Virus record (IMG/VR): IMGVR_UViG_3300029448_004877
Location: 1-64,000 of that record
Length of the DNA: 64,000 nucleotides
Strand: one strand, 5' to 3'
From: a virus
The notes beneath the pieces are model-generated. The model was not told where the DNA came from, searched no databases, and saw nothing but the letters and a program-made list of their open reading frames with translations. Below, piece after piece: positions 30,441 to 39,120 of the stretch. Position numbers and translations under genes: made by a program. The stretch's first letter is position 1. Every line of letters starts with the position of its first letter.

Positions 30441-30600
30441 ATGGGTGCGTGTGAATGTGTAACAACACAAGAGGCAAGTGTGATCGTTTTTAATAGACTC
30501 ACAGAAGGAATAACTGGGGTAGCATTTCGAATGCAGGTGGGGTTCCTCCCAGTCACGCAAACTATTTAGAGAAGGCAACTTTTTGGTTGCCTTTTCTTTT
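30441..30600 (+). ncRNA. Candidate late small RNA
   Basis: A free-standing transcription unit of about 160 bases between a perfect late promoter and an intrinsic terminator, on the strand opposite to all nearby genes. The RNA can form hairpin TGTGT/ACACA (30456-30469). It also has a three-way junction closed by ACTGGG/CCCAGT (30513-30518 with 30548-30553) around GCATT-TCG-AATGC (30522-30534). The only open frame (42 codons from 30441) has no ribosome site and starts at the predicted 5' end, so a non-coding RNA is favoured. Its 3' end is antisense to the end of iscU. Confidence 0.6.
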
Positions 30601-30988
30601 GGGCAGATTCCTTACGAACTTTCATTTGATAATCTTTTACGGCAGTCTTTATGGCATCCTCTGCAAGGACTGAACAGTGTATCTTTACTGGTGGGAGAGC
30701 AAGTTCTTCGGCTAGTTGTGTATTCTTAATTTGACTCGCATCATCTAGGTTCATGCCTTTGACCCACTCAGTCAGAAGACTAGAAGACGCAATAGCACTA
30801 CCACATCCGTAAGTCTTAAACTTAGCATCAGTGATGATATTATCTTCCACCTTAATCTGAAGTCGCATGACATCTCCACATGCAGGTGCTCCAACCATAC
30901 CAGTGCCTACATTAGGATCGTTCTCGTCCATCTTGCCGACATTTCTGGGATTCTCATAATGATCTAACACTTGCTTACTGTATGCCAT
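30566..30988 (-). CDS. iscU: IscU-type Fe-S scaffold protein (copy 1)
   Basis: 140 residues. All scaffold ligands are present: C37-x-D39 in A-P-A-C-G-D-V, C62 in Y-G-C-G-S-A-I-A-S and H104-C105 in K-I-H-C-S-V-L-A-E. The IscS/HscA contact area around L-P-P-V-K is conserved. The scaffold assembles Fe-S clusters on host IscS-derived sulfur. It lies 12 bases downstream of an A-type carrier, forming a small Fe-S module. Its last 10 codons are encoded by the plus-strand terminator hairpin. It differs clearly from the second IscU at 40 kb. Confidence 0.92.
   Translation of the reverse strand: MAYSKQVLDHYENPRNVGKMDENDPNVGTGMVGAPACGDVMRLQIKVEDNIITDAKFKTYGCGSAIASSSLLTEWVKGMNLDDASQIKNTQLAEELALPPVKIHCSVLAEDAIKTAVKDYQMKVRKESAQKKRQPKSCLL
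30571..30600 (+). terminator. Plus-strand intrinsic terminator
   Basis: Hairpin AAGGCAAC/GTTGCCTT with a 6-base loop followed by TTCTTTT on the plus strand. On the minus strand no U-run follows, so it points rightward. Confidence 0.78.
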
Positions 30989-31000
30989 AAGGCACCTCTA

Positions 31001-31321
31001 TTAAACGTAGAAAGACTCTCCACAGCCGCATTCGCCTGTAACGTTAGGGTTGAGAAATTTAAACCCAGAGTTCAGACCCTCTTTTACCCAGACCAACTCT
31101 GATCCAGCTAAATATGTTTTACTCTTTTCATCTATTATTAACGTTACACCTTGATCATGTATAACGGTATCATGTCGATCCATGTTGTATGAATATTCTA
31201 GTACGTAAGCCAACCCGCTACAACCAACTGTACGAATTCCAATTCGAATGCCTTCACAGTCAGGTTTGGCTGCCAGTCGATCTCGCAATGGTTCGTATGC
31301 AGATTCGTCTATGGTTATCAT
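31001..31321 (-). CDS. A-type Fe-S carrier (IscA/ErpA-like)
   Basis: 106 residues from the ATG at 31321. The three cluster-binding cysteines are C34 (T-V-G-C-S-G) and C98/C100 (G-E-C-G-C-G-E), as in IscA/ErpA/HesB proteins. N-P-N-V-T precedes the last pair as usual. It receives Fe-S clusters from IscU and delivers them to target proteins. Next to iscU, it suggests the phage supports maturation of Fe-S enzymes during infection. Confidence 0.93.
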   Translation of the reverse strand: MITIDESAYEPLRDRLAAKPDCEGIRIGIRTVGCSGLAYVLEYSYNMDRHDTVIHDQGVTLIIDEKSKTYLAGSELVWVKEGLNSGFKFLNPNVTGECGCGESFYV

Positions 31322-31322
31322 G

Positions 31323-31502
31323 CTACTTATTATATTCCTTAACAAAAAAGTTTGGCGTATATCCATCAAACCCGCTACCAGCATTAAGCGCATTTACCAT
31401 GCGGTGTGCCTCTTCTTCATTACTAGTTATGTATAGATTTAGTCCAGTGGAGTTTTCTAAGACATGAAATTCTTTATCAACCTTCTTCAAAAGGTAAAGC
31501 AT
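31323..31502 (-). CDS. Small protein, 59 residues
   Basis: Starts MLYLLKKVDKEFHVLENSTG, then has I-T-S-N-E-E-E-A-H-R-M-V-N-A-L and ends F-F-V-K-E-Y-N-K. The start overlaps the preceding stop (TAATG). Compact alpha/beta pattern, function unknown. Confidence 0.68.
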   Translation of the reverse strand: MLYLLKKVDKEFHVLENSTGLNLYITSNEEEAHRMVNALNAGSGFDGYTPNFFVKEYNK

Positions 31503-31828
31503 TACTTTTCCTCTAGCTTTTTGATTCTTGCATCCAACTCCGGCCACACATCAAACTCATGCAATTCTTTACATGGATGACTATTTGCTTCTAGTTCAGA
31601 AATTTTTGCTTCTAGTTCATCGATCTTCTTTGAGACATTTGGATACTTGGTTTTCCAAGCAATACTCTCTTTGTCGAGAATATCGATGCCGTATCTTTTA
31701 GTTGCCCAGTCTGCGATATCATCAAAGCGATTATAGCACCAGACTCCAGCTCTTGTATCTTTGAACCACTTAGTTGATGCGGCACCCAAAAGTGACCCCG
31801 CAATACTACTTACTATCCACAACCACAT
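31502..31828 (-). CDS. Membrane-anchored coiled-coil protein, 108 residues
   Basis: An N-terminal membrane helix with Gly/Ser pattern (I-V-S-S-I-A-G-S-L-L-G-A-A-S) is followed by K-R-Y-G-I-D-I-L-D-K-E and a coiled coil (I-D-E-L-E-A-K-I-S-E-L-E). A family conserved in marine T4-like phages, function unknown to me. AGGAG lies upstream. Confidence 0.75.
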   Translation of the reverse strand: MWLWIVSSIAGSLLGAASTKWFKDTRAGVWCYNRFDDIADWATKRYGIDILDKESIAWKTKYPNVSKKIDELEAKISELEANSHPCKELHEFDVWPELDARIKKLEEK

Positions 31829-31837
31829 AAGATTCTC

Positions 31838-31915
31838 CTAGCTAACAAGTTTTATTACACGATGAATTCTTCCAGATTTCATCAGCTTATCAAATTTTTT
31901 CCAATATCTTATCAT
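31838..31915 (-). CDS. Tiny basic peptide, 25 residues
   Basis: MIRYWKKFDKLMKSGRIHRV plus five residues, with AAAGGAA upstream of the ATG. It fills the gap between gp41 and the membrane protein. Positively charged amphipathic helix. Supported only by spacing and ribosome site. Confidence 0.42.
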   Translation of the reverse strand: MIRYWKKFDKLMKSGRIHRVIKLVS

Positions 31916-31922
31916 AATTCCT

Positions 31923-33356
31923 TTATTTAAATCCACCGAAGTTTGGTTTTTTGTCTCCGGTTCTTTTTCTGTACGATACAACACTATCGTTATTACCCTC
32001 TTGTTTTTCTTCTCCCATACGACTAGCAAAGTTACCCTTGTCTGCAACAGGTGTATCATCAACTAAGTCTTGTGCTGACTCTTCAGCGTCAAATAATTTC
32101 ATCTTAGATCGATCAATTCCAATTACAAAACGTTTCAGATAGTTTGTATCACCCCATCTGTTTTTCAATTGCTTTACCATAAGTTGGCCTAAACCTTCTA
32201 ACTCTTCAGTTGAGATTAACCCAAACATAAAGTCAGCGGTAGCAGGCAGACCAAATGACTCAGAGGTATCCTCTAAGTTTAAATCTGAACTACTATAACC
32301 AGTACGTGTAGTCTGTGTCGCACTTAAGATTGGCACATTAAACTCTACTGCTAAACCACGTAGTTCTTCAGCAATTGCTTTTATCATAGTATAAGAGTTA
32401 ACGTTAGCACTCGCCCTCAATCTAGAACTTGTACATATATTTAGATAATCTATATATACAATGTCTGGTTGAAAGTTCTTTTTTAGTTTCAATTCATTTA
32501 AAAGATGTCTAAAATGTGCAGAACCAGCACTTGCAGTTGGATACTCTTTGACTATCAGCTTGCCGGTTGTCTTACCTTTGACACGATCAACCCGCTTCAT
32601 ATATACATCTTTAGGTATCTCTTGCAAGGCATCGATAGTGGTATTGAGCAAGTTAGCGTCAATACGTTCAGCAATCTTTTCTTCTGCCATTTCCATAGTG
32701 ATGTATAGAACATTCTTACCGTTCATAAGATTTGCAGATGCACAATGAGTCATGAACAAAGTTTTACCGACACCAGTACCAGCTAGAGCAATACTCAGAG
32801 ACTTGCGAGATAAACCACCTTTAGTAATCTTATTGAATAAATCTAAGTCAAACTCTACCTTGTCTTCTTTCGTGTGGTAGAATTCGTATCGATCTTCAGG
32901 CTGTTCAAGAAAGTCGTGACCGATGTTTTGATCAAACGACACGCCGAGTGCCTTAGTTAATAGATCAGGAATAGATCCCTTATCTAAGTTGTCGTGATTA
33001 CCATCTAACACAAGAATGGACTCACGCACAGCATTAAAGACTGCCTTATCTTGACAGAACTTCTCAGTTTTATCAACAATCCATTCTAAATCAGTTTTAG
33101 GATCATATTCTAAAGATTCAATCGTCTCAACTATAGTAGTGTATTGGTCGTCTGATATGTTGCTTTTTTCATCAATGGCAATCTTTAAGGCGCTTTTTGT
33201 AGGCACACTATTATAGTCTGCGATATATTGTGTTATAGTTTTGAACACCGTTTTCTCAGTAAAGTCACCGAAGTACTCCTCACTGAGAAAAGGTATAACT
33301 CTTCGCATATAATCTTCATTATGTAAGAGTCCCGCAAGAACGGTATTTTCAATCAT
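31923..33356 (-). CDS. 41: Replicative DNA helicase (T4 gp41/DnaB family)
   Basis: 477 residues. The RecA-like C-terminal domain has Walker A (G-T-G-V-G-K-T-L) near residue 195, D-I-V-Y-I-D-Y-L as Walker B and a late R-W-G-D motif. The N-terminal domain is the usual helical primase-interaction region. It unwinds DNA ahead of gp43 and works with gp61 primase. It overlaps uvsX by 8 bases. Confidence 0.94.
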   Translation of the reverse strand: MIENTVLAGLLHNEDYMRRVIPFLSEEYFGDFTEKTVFKTITQYIADYNSVPTKSALKIAIDEKSNISDDQYTTIVETIESLEYDPKTDLEWIVDKTEKFCQDKAVFNAVRESILVLDGNHDNLDKGSIPDLLTKALGVSFDQNIGHDFLEQPEDRYEFYHTKEDKVEFDLDLFNKITKGGLSRKSLSIALAGTGVGKTLFMTHCASANLMNGKNVLYITMEMAEEKIAERIDANLLNTTIDALQEIPKDVYMKRVDRVKGKTTGKLIVKEYPTASAGSAHFRHLLNELKLKKNFQPDIVYIDYLNICTSSRLRASANVNSYTMIKAIAEELRGLAVEFNVPILSATQTTRTGYSSSDLNLEDTSESFGLPATADFMFGLISTEELEGLGQLMVKQLKNRWGDTNYLKRFVIGIDRSKMKLFDAEESAQDLVDDTPVADKGNFASRMGEEKQEGNNDSVVSYRKRTGDKKPNFGGFK

Positions 33357-34434
33357 TCGCTACTGTCTCCTCGTCAGCGATTTCAACTTGGGTGTCATCA
33401 TTGATGAGACCCTCACTAGAGGCAATAGTATACACGTTTTCGATGTGTTTGGCAAGACTTGTTTTTTCAAACATCATAAGCCAGAACTCTTTATTATCAA
33501 CAATATCTTTTGCCCTCATTAACTTTTCAGTTAACACTTCACCAGTATCAGGATTGACTGCTTCATACCAGCCTACTTTAGGCTTATGTACAAAACCAGC
33601 TTTTTCTGCTACTTCAAGCAGTCCAGACCACTTCATAATACCGCCATCAAACGTGACAGTAATTGGAATCTGAGACTTTTCACGCACATGACGAGACTTC
33701 TCAATGTTGATGACAAAGTGGTAACCCTTAATCTCAGTGCCTTCTTTATCTTGACGGCGACCGATAATCCAAATCGCATCGGCAGAGTAGTATGCACCAG
33801 TACCACCAGATACGATATCTTTAGGAAACATGCCAATCTCTTTGTACGTGTGATTAACACAAATCAAAGGAATATCTTTAAGATTAAGATGCGGAGTTAT
33901 GATACGAAACAAAGATTTCATCTGCTTTGCACGTGACATATCTGCTACAGACTTACCATCCATAGCATCATCTACTTCTTTCTTAGATGCTAAGTTACCA
34001 ATTGAGTCGATAACAATACAAACGTTGTCATCTTTATTCAAATCATTCAACTGATTTGTAATATCAAACTTCAACTGCTCAACGTCAGTGATCGGAGTAT
34101 GAATGACACGATCCATATCGATACCGAATGACTTGAAATACTCTGGCGGTGTACCAAACTCTGAATCATAAAACAGAATTACACTATCTTTATATTTCTT
34201 TTGGTGTGAGGCAGCCATCAGCAAAGCAAATGCTGACTTAAAGTGCTTAGATGGACCTGCTAACATCAGCAAGCCTGGACTTAGTCCACCATCTAATCGA
34301 CCAGACAATGCAACATTTACCATAGGCACAGAAGTTTGTGCCATATCTTTCTTACCAAAGACTTTCGAGTCCATGATAGGCGCAGTTGCTTTAATAGTCG
34401 AGTTCTTAGCCAATTTTTCCATTAACGATGTCAT
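33349..34434 (-). CDS. uvsX: UvsX recombinase (RecA-like)
   Basis: 361 residues. Walker A is A-G-P-S-K-H-F-K-S near 59-67, the T4 UvsX form, with V-C-I-V-I-D-S-I as Walker B and a C-terminal acidic tail. It forms the strand-exchange filament for recombination-dependent replication with UvsY (55 kb), gp41 and gp46/47. Confidence 0.95.
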   Translation of the reverse strand: MTSLMEKLAKNSTIKATAPIMDSKVFGKKDMAQTSVPMVNVALSGRLDGGLSPGLLMLAGPSKHFKSAFALLMAASHQKKYKDSVILFYDSEFGTPPEYFKSFGIDMDRVIHTPITDVEQLKFDITNQLNDLNKDDNVCIVIDSIGNLASKKEVDDAMDGKSVADMSRAKQMKSLFRIITPHLNLKDIPLICVNHTYKEIGMFPKDIVSGGTGAYYSADAIWIIGRRQDKEGTEIKGYHFVINIEKSRHVREKSQIPITVTFDGGIMKWSGLLEVAEKAGFVHKPKVGWYEAVNPDTGEVLTEKLMRAKDIVDNKEFWLMMFEKTSLAKHIENVYTIASSEGLINDDTQVEIADEETVAND

Positions 34435-34437
34435 ATT

Positions 34438-34704
34438 CTATTCTCCATTCATAATTTTATAAAGCTTATCAGCAAACGCATCAATTTTCTCATATCGATT
34501 CGGCCAATAAATATAGTCTTTCTCTGGATTCGCTTTCAAGTTATCCAGTAGCGGTATGATGTTATCATACAGGGTTTTTGCACGTGTGTCAACACTTTTA
34601 ATCTTTTCTACAAGAACTTCATGTTCCTCGTTTGCTTTTCGAACTGATTCAAGTTCGTGTTCATCTACGGCTGTAAAGCCAAAATCAAATATATCATCTG
34701 TCAT
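34438..34704 (-). CDS. Conserved protein between uvsX and DNA polymerase, 88 residues
   Basis: Opens with an acidic F-D-F-G-F segment and has a helical core. The C-terminal D-Y-I-Y-W-P-N-R-Y-E-K-I motif is conserved at this same locus in T4-like marine phages. Overlaps the polymerase gene by four bases, so replication-linked. Function unknown. Confidence 0.78.
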   Translation of the reverse strand: MTDDIFDFGFTAVDEHELESVRKANEEHEVLVEKIKSVDTRAKTLYDNIIPLLDNLKANPEKDYIYWPNRYEKIDAFADKLYKIMNGE

Positions 34705-37205
34705 GAGAAAAATCCCTCCAATGAGTTTATATGTTCAAGTTCCCAGTCGATTGCATCAGACACCATCTTCAAAGGTTCTTTGAACGTTTTGTTAAATTGA
34801 GTTTCATAGTCAACATCACTGTCTAGACCAAACTCTTTAGGCAGAAACTGAGGAAAAGATATTACGTTTTCCATCAGAGGATTAGGCATCTTCATATAAC
34901 AGAATTTTACTTTACTACCATTCTTAACTTCTTCTACGGACAGACCATGTTTCTTGATCTGCTGATTAAAGAGAAGTGCGCCTCTAACGTGAATAGGAGT
35001 ACCTTTCTTATAGATAGTATTTCTATCTTGCCACTTCTCAATGTCACTCACACCACGAGGAAATGATACGTCTTCTGGTGGTAAAGATTTGAACTCTTCA
35101 TAGAAATTCTTAACGAATGCTTGCAGTTCTTTCTCATCAGAGTTCAGCATAATTCTATATGCTTTAACGAACTTGTCACGAACTACTTGTGGTGTAGAAG
35201 ACTTTACTGCTTCAATGCCCATGATCTTGAGTTTGGGTTCAGCGTATTGCACTCCTTCGTTGTTATGTACGTTAAGTATATATCGTTTCTTTGCCATCCA
35301 TATGCCTTTGTCAGCAATAGCTTCACGTGCCATTACCATTCTATTGTCATATGCATTCATATTTATGAACAAATTGTTATACGCTTTCTCTAAGATAGGT
35401 ACTAGTTTTTGCTCACAGGCTTGATCGATGAACTTAACTGGATCTTTTGGCTTTACTGCCTCTACGAGAGGTCCCATATTCACGTACAAAGAATCAGTGT
35501 CCATTGCGATAACATAGTCTTCATCTTCACTCTTCAATATGTTGTTCATCGCATTGTTCATGGCTTGCTCTGCCCACTTGATCGATAACTGACCAGACAA
35601 TGTAATACCTTCTGCAATGAGCATTTCAAAGTATCTGAAATACTGATTACCAAGAGCGCCATAAAGAGAGTTCAACAAAATCTTAATAGCTTGCTGAGTA
35701 TTCTCAAGTCTATTTATTTCTCGCTTTAAATCTGGCGAATTCGCATTCTCGTTTTCTTGCTTGAGCCTCAACATCTCTTTTTTGATATCGGCTCGCTCAT
35801 CATATAGACCAATGATGATTGTCGGGAATACACCCCGCTCATCTTTACGATACATCGAACCATTTGCGGCAACAGACAAATTGCGTTCACGTGGTTCTTC
35901 AGACACTGGATTCTTTAGATAATGCTCAACACCACTTGCAGTAAAATCATCACCTTTTATCAATGTTTCTGGAGACATGTTATACTGTACAATTAAGTTA
36001 GGATACAGAGAGTTCAAGTCAAACGATGTTACCCATTCAGTCATACCAACTTTAGGCTCTTTTACATAGCCACCAGGATAAGGATCTTTGTGCTTACGAG
36101 TTGCGGGCGGCACTGCAATTTTGCGATCACTCAAATACCGATATATGATTGAATCCCATATACCTGTAGTGCCGAAAGCATCATTGTAGTTTACGCCGCC
36201 CTTGTACGCCACAATCAAAGCCAAATCCATCAAACCAGTTTGTTTATCAATTTTATCTACAACCTGAACATCACGTATGTTATAGTCGATAAACTTCTGG
36301 TGATTATGCTTATAGAGTCCGTGGAGAGAACCATATTCAGAGTAAGAAAGTTTCTTCTCACCAAGAACCACAGACGCTATATGATCTAGTGCATAAGAGG
36401 CTTGATTGCCGTACGTGTAACCAAATTTTTGAAACAGATCAAAGTAATCGACTTGCTGAACACCATAAATCTCATAAGCGTCCATCTCTTTACCTTTAAT
36501 ACCAATCTTTCTATACTTCGTAATACCAAAAGGAGAAAACTGCTTTGCAACCTTCTCACCAAGTATACGTATAGTTCGATTGATCATGTAAGGAATATCA
36601 AAGAGTCGAATGTTCCAACCAGTGATGATATCAGGACAGTTAGCATGCCAGAAAGTAAGAAACTTCAGCATCAGGTCTTCTTCATCTTTACAATGTCTGT
36701 ACTGAATCAAATTACCAGGTATGTCAAGTTCACAATCTTCTAGTCGCCATTCGCCAAGACCCCAAACGTGATACACGCCAGAGGCACTACTTTTATATGC
36801 GATTGATATAATTGGATGAGCCGCTTCATCTGGCTCTGGAAACCCTGCATCAGATGCAACTTCGATATCGATGTTACCAACTTCGATACGTTTGAGGTCA
36901 TAATTAATTACACCGGAAAATCTCTCTTGTATGAACTGTGCAACAAAATTATTGTTGCCATAGATTTTAAAATTATCTACATGCTCATACTTCTTAATAA
37001 ACTCTGTAGCTTCAGACATCGAATCGAGTTGGATTGGGTCAACAGAAACACCGTCAAACGACTTCCAACCACTTTCATTTTTCTGAGATTTAAGATACAT
37101 CGTTGGCTTAAACGGCATCTTCGTTTGAATGCGTTTACCCTCATCCGTGTAACCACGAAAAAGAATATTACTGCCATAGCGATTTACGCAAGTGTAAAAA
37201 CTCAT
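34701..37205 (-). CDS. 43: Family B DNA polymerase (T4 gp43)
   Basis: 834 residues, slightly shorter than T4 gp43 (898). The 3'-5' exonuclease starts with I-D113-I-E115. The polymerase motifs are F-D-L-N-S-L-Y-P (A), K-I-L-L-N-S-L-Y-G (B) and D-T-D-S-L-Y (C). The C-terminal tail is likely the clamp-binding end. No intein or intron. It has a single promoter with a palindrome in its spacer. Confidence 0.96.
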   Translation of the reverse strand: MSFYTCVNRYGSNILFRGYTDEGKRIQTKMPFKPTMYLKSQKNESGWKSFDGVSVDPIQLDSMSEATEFIKKYEHVDNFKIYGNNNFVAQFIQERFSGVINYDLKRIEVGNIDIEVASDAGFPEPDEAAHPIISIAYKSSASGVYHVWGLGEWRLEDCELDIPGNLIQYRHCKDEEDLMLKFLTFWHANCPDIITGWNIRLFDIPYMINRTIRILGEKVAKQFSPFGITKYRKIGIKGKEMDAYEIYGVQQVDYFDLFQKFGYTYGNQASYALDHIASVVLGEKKLSYSEYGSLHGLYKHNHQKFIDYNIRDVQVVDKIDKQTGLMDLALIVAYKGGVNYNDAFGTTGIWDSIIYRYLSDRKIAVPPATRKHKDPYPGGYVKEPKVGMTEWVTSFDLNSLYPNLIVQYNMSPETLIKGDDFTASGVEHYLKNPVSEEPRERNLSVAANGSMYRKDERGVFPTIIIGLYDERADIKKEMLRLKQENENANSPDLKREINRLENTQQAIKILLNSLYGALGNQYFRYFEMLIAEGITLSGQLSIKWAEQAMNNAMNNILKSEDEDYVIAMDTDSLYVNMGPLVEAVKPKDPVKFIDQACEQKLVPILEKAYNNLFINMNAYDNRMVMAREAIADKGIWMAKKRYILNVHNNEGVQYAEPKLKIMGIEAVKSSTPQVVRDKFVKAYRIMLNSDEKELQAFVKNFYEEFKSLPPEDVSFPRGVSDIEKWQDRNTIYKKGTPIHVRGALLFNQQIKKHGLSVEEVKNGSKVKFCYMKMPNPLMENVISFPQFLPKEFGLDSDVDYETQFNKTFKEPLKMVSDAIDWELEHINSLEGFFS

Positions 37206-37234
37206 AAGACCTCAATCTGTTTCATATAATATAC

Positions 37235-37263
37235 AATGTATCACTAATGATACACTTTGTCAA
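37235..37263 (-). promoter_or_regulatory. Sigma70-like promoter of DNA polymerase with palindromic spacer
   Basis: TTGACA (37263-37258), a 17-base spacer and TACATT (37240-37235). The perfect inverted repeat TGTATCA-N4-TGATACA (37237-37254) covers most of the spacer and the -10 start, as an operator would. Confidence 0.68.
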
Positions 37264-37268
37264 GTATT

Positions 37269-38378
37269 TTAGTCGCTTCTTTCACCGAAACCATAGTCGA
37301 TGACTACTGGGAATCTTGGCACACCATCAGGCGTAAGGCCAAAGTATCTAAGAGTAGCCCAGTCAGGAGTGGCACCTTTTTCCCAAAGGTCTTTTAACAC
37401 TTCTTGTTTACCTCTAACTCCAGCACCACAAGTCTCGCCGCTTGGCAAAAGAAGAGCAAAGTGTTTCACGTGACCCGCCCAATTGCCTTGACCTTCAAGC
37501 ATTGTCACCACTTTGAATTCTTCAGTAATAAACTCTTTTCTTTTCAGAAGATCATTACTTCTCTTGTTTTGCTGATAAAGTGCATTGTTTCTTACCATCT
37601 GACCTTCATATCCATCTTCTGTATATGAGGCATAGAGTTCATCTAACTGCTCTTGATCACTAGCAAAGTCAGTCTTAACGATCTTAACAACATCACTCTT
37701 TGCTTTGTACGCAAGTTTAATTCTGTCGATGAAAAGCATATTCTCAACGTTACAGTCGTAAACGTGATACTGCACCAGAGATGCTGACTCTGCAATGTCC
37801 TCTGGAGTTGACTTAAGTTTTCTCACAAGACTAGTAATCTTATTGAAGTCTTCTTTCAACTCATGGTTATATAGTTCACCGTCTAAAGTGACACCAGGAT
37901 TAGCATCGAGAAAAGGCTTAACTGATTCCCAGATATGTGGGCAACTAGTAATTTCTTTGCCTGCTCTAGTCCAGAGTCCTGATTGATTTGCGATACATCT
38001 AATGCCGTCTAGTTTTGGTTGAGACCAACCCTGCGCTTGTGGACGCTTAGTGTAGTCGCCCGCAAGCATAGGCTTAAACTTCTCGTATGTATCAATTAGG
38101 TTGATGTCTGCAAAGTACTCTTTCTCAACTTTTTTATCCCAACTTGCTTGGGCTTCTGCGAATGCTTGAGTAACGCAAGTAGTTGCGTTGACTTTGCCGA
38201 CGTTCTTTGGTTCGGTAATATTCCAGCCAGAGGTAACTAGCTTACCATCTTGAATGCCTGCTATCGACCTAGTGCCAGCAGTATCCTCATTATCAAATCC
38301 ATATTCAATGGTTAGTACTCTAACCTTGCCCTTTGTGTCTCTCTTATACAACGTGGGCAGTGCAATCACATTTTCCAT
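37269..38378 (-). CDS. ATP-dependent DNA ligase
   Basis: 369 residues. K122-L-D-G is the adenylation motif I, followed by L-D-G-E-L-Y (motif III) and E-G-Q-M-V-R (motif IV). An N-terminal extension of about 100 residues (starting MENVIALPTLYKR) precedes the catalytic core. It seals Okazaki fragments and recombination nicks. Smaller than T4 gp30, so I leave the symbol empty. It has its own promoter at 38.4 kb. Confidence 0.92.
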   Translation of the reverse strand: MENVIALPTLYKRDTKGKVRVLTIEYGFDNEDTAGTRSIAGIQDGKLVTSGWNITEPKNVGKVNATTCVTQAFAEAQASWDKKVEKEYFADINLIDTYEKFKPMLAGDYTKRPQAQGWSQPKLDGIRCIANQSGLWTRAGKEITSCPHIWESVKPFLDANPGVTLDGELYNHELKEDFNKITSLVRKLKSTPEDIAESASLVQYHVYDCNVENMLFIDRIKLAYKAKSDVVKIVKTDFASDQEQLDELYASYTEDGYEGQMVRNNALYQQNKRSNDLLKRKEFITEEFKVVTMLEGQGNWAGHVKHFALLLPSGETCGAGVRGKQEVLKDLWEKGATPDWATLRYFGLTPDGVPRFPVVIDYGFGERSD

Positions 38379-38409
38379 ATTCTACTCTCATTATTTAATT
38401 TAGATGTAC

Positions 38410-38438
38410 AGTATAACACTGACTTAAGCCAATGTCAA
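38410..38438 (-). promoter_or_regulatory. Sigma70-like promoter of the ligase gene
   Basis: TTGACA (38438-38433), a 17-base spacer and TATACT (38415-38410), just downstream of the terminator at 38.45-38.48 kb. Confidence 0.78.
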
Positions 38439-38449
38439 GTACAAATTTG

Positions 38450-38481
38450 AAGAAAAAAGAATAGCAACATCACTGCTATTC
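38450..38481 (-). terminator. Strong intrinsic terminator
   Basis: Minus-strand hairpin GAATAGCA/TGCTATTC (7-base loop) followed by TTTTTTCTTC. It isolates the ligase promoter from upstream transcription. Confidence 0.85.
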
Positions 38482-38505
38482 CTAGATGTGTTCCTGTTAT
38501 TTTCA

Positions 38506-38616
38506 CTATTGCCAGATATTCATGGTAAGTAAAGGTACTCCTACAATTATGAAAGCAATGATAAGGAATGCGGGAAGCAGTCCTTTTGTGGTACAGTAAT
38601 TTTGGGGTTCTCTCAT
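38506..38616 (-). CDS. Small membrane peptide, 36 residues
   Basis: MREPQNYCTTKGLLPAFLII followed by A-F-I-I-V-G-V-P-L-L, with one membrane helix. AAAGG lies upstream of the ATG. It sits between two terminators, after the 77-residue gene. Function unknown. Confidence 0.55.
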   Translation of the reverse strand: MREPQNYCTTKGLLPAFLIIAFIIVGVPLLTMNIWQ

Positions 38617-38630
38617 TCTAAGCCTTTCTT

Positions 38631-38654
38631 TAAAAAGGGACACTTTCGTGTCCC
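38631..38654 (-). terminator. Intrinsic terminator
   Basis: Minus-strand hairpin GGGACAC/GTGTCCC with GAAA tetraloop then TTTTTAAAG, directly after the 77-residue gene. Confidence 0.82.
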
Positions 38655-38662
38655 TCATAAGT

Positions 38663-38896
38663 TTACTTCTTTTCGGAAACGAAAGAGTATAGTTCTTTGG
38701 CTTTGTTCATCAACTCATCCATAGAATACATTTTATATGCATCTGCGAGATTTGACTCAACGTCTTTACGAGCCTTTTCGCCTTCTGCGATCATGTTCTC
38801 ATAAAACTGAATGTTCATATGATACTGTTGATCCATGTAATCTTTTGCTAGTTTAAGCATTTCTGCTCGGATTTCGAAAGGGTTTTTATTAGACAT
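38663..38896 (-). CDS. Conserved helical phage protein, 77 residues
   Basis: Starts MSNKNPFEIRAEMLKLAKDY and ends E-L-Y-S-F-V-S-E-K-K, a helical protein of a family conserved in marine T4-like phages. The Y-S-M-D-E-L-M-N-K-A-K-E segment resembles phasin-like helices, but no role is known to me. It has a strong terminator immediately after it. Confidence 0.75.
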   Translation of the reverse strand: MSNKNPFEIRAEMLKLAKDYMDQQYHMNIQFYENMIAEGEKARKDVESNLADAYKMYSMDELMNKAKELYSFVSEKK

Positions 38897-38929
38897 ACTT
38901 TTCTCCTGTGTTGTGTGTTGTCTTCATTC

Positions 38930-39052
38930 TTAGGATATGCTACTCAGACATGTAGCAATTACAAAGACACATAGTGCGCCTAATGCAAGTTGTGCAACTG
39001 CATCGCAAAATGTGCCATCGCAACTCTTCAGAAAAGAGATTGCTCTATTCAT
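38930..39052 (-). CDS. Small membrane protein, 40 residues
   Basis: MNRAISFLKSCDGTFCDAVA followed by one membrane helix (Q-L-A-L-G-A-L-C-V-F-V-I-A). Upstream AGGAG is 12 bases from the ATG, a little far. Several Cys residues. Function unknown. Confidence 0.52.
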   Translation of the reverse strand: MNRAISFLKSCDGTFCDAVAQLALGALCVFVIATCLSSIS

Positions 39053-39085
39053 CAGCTTTTTGACTCCTATATTTAGCTGTGAGAT

Positions 39086-39111
39086 TAAAGGACGGAGCTT
39101 TCACTCCGTCC
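39086..39111 (-). terminator. Probable intrinsic terminator after hsp20
   Basis: Minus-strand hairpin GGACGGAG/CTCCGTCC followed by TTTAATCT. The U-run is short but the stem is strong and well placed. Confidence 0.68.
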
Positions 39112-39120
39112 CACCCTATA

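Noticed and set aside
30374-30556. 60-residue minus-strand frame in the same gap
   Set aside because: No conserved pattern, no good ribosome site, and it covers promoters of both strands.
30441-30569. 42-codon frame in the plus-strand RNA unit
   Set aside because: No ribosome site, begins at the predicted transcript 5' end and spans paired stems; a non-coding RNA fits better.
38437-38508. 23-residue hydrophobic frame with GTG start after the 36-residue peptide
   Set aside because: Its apparent coding sequence is the intrinsic terminator hairpin and U-run plus the ligase promoter.
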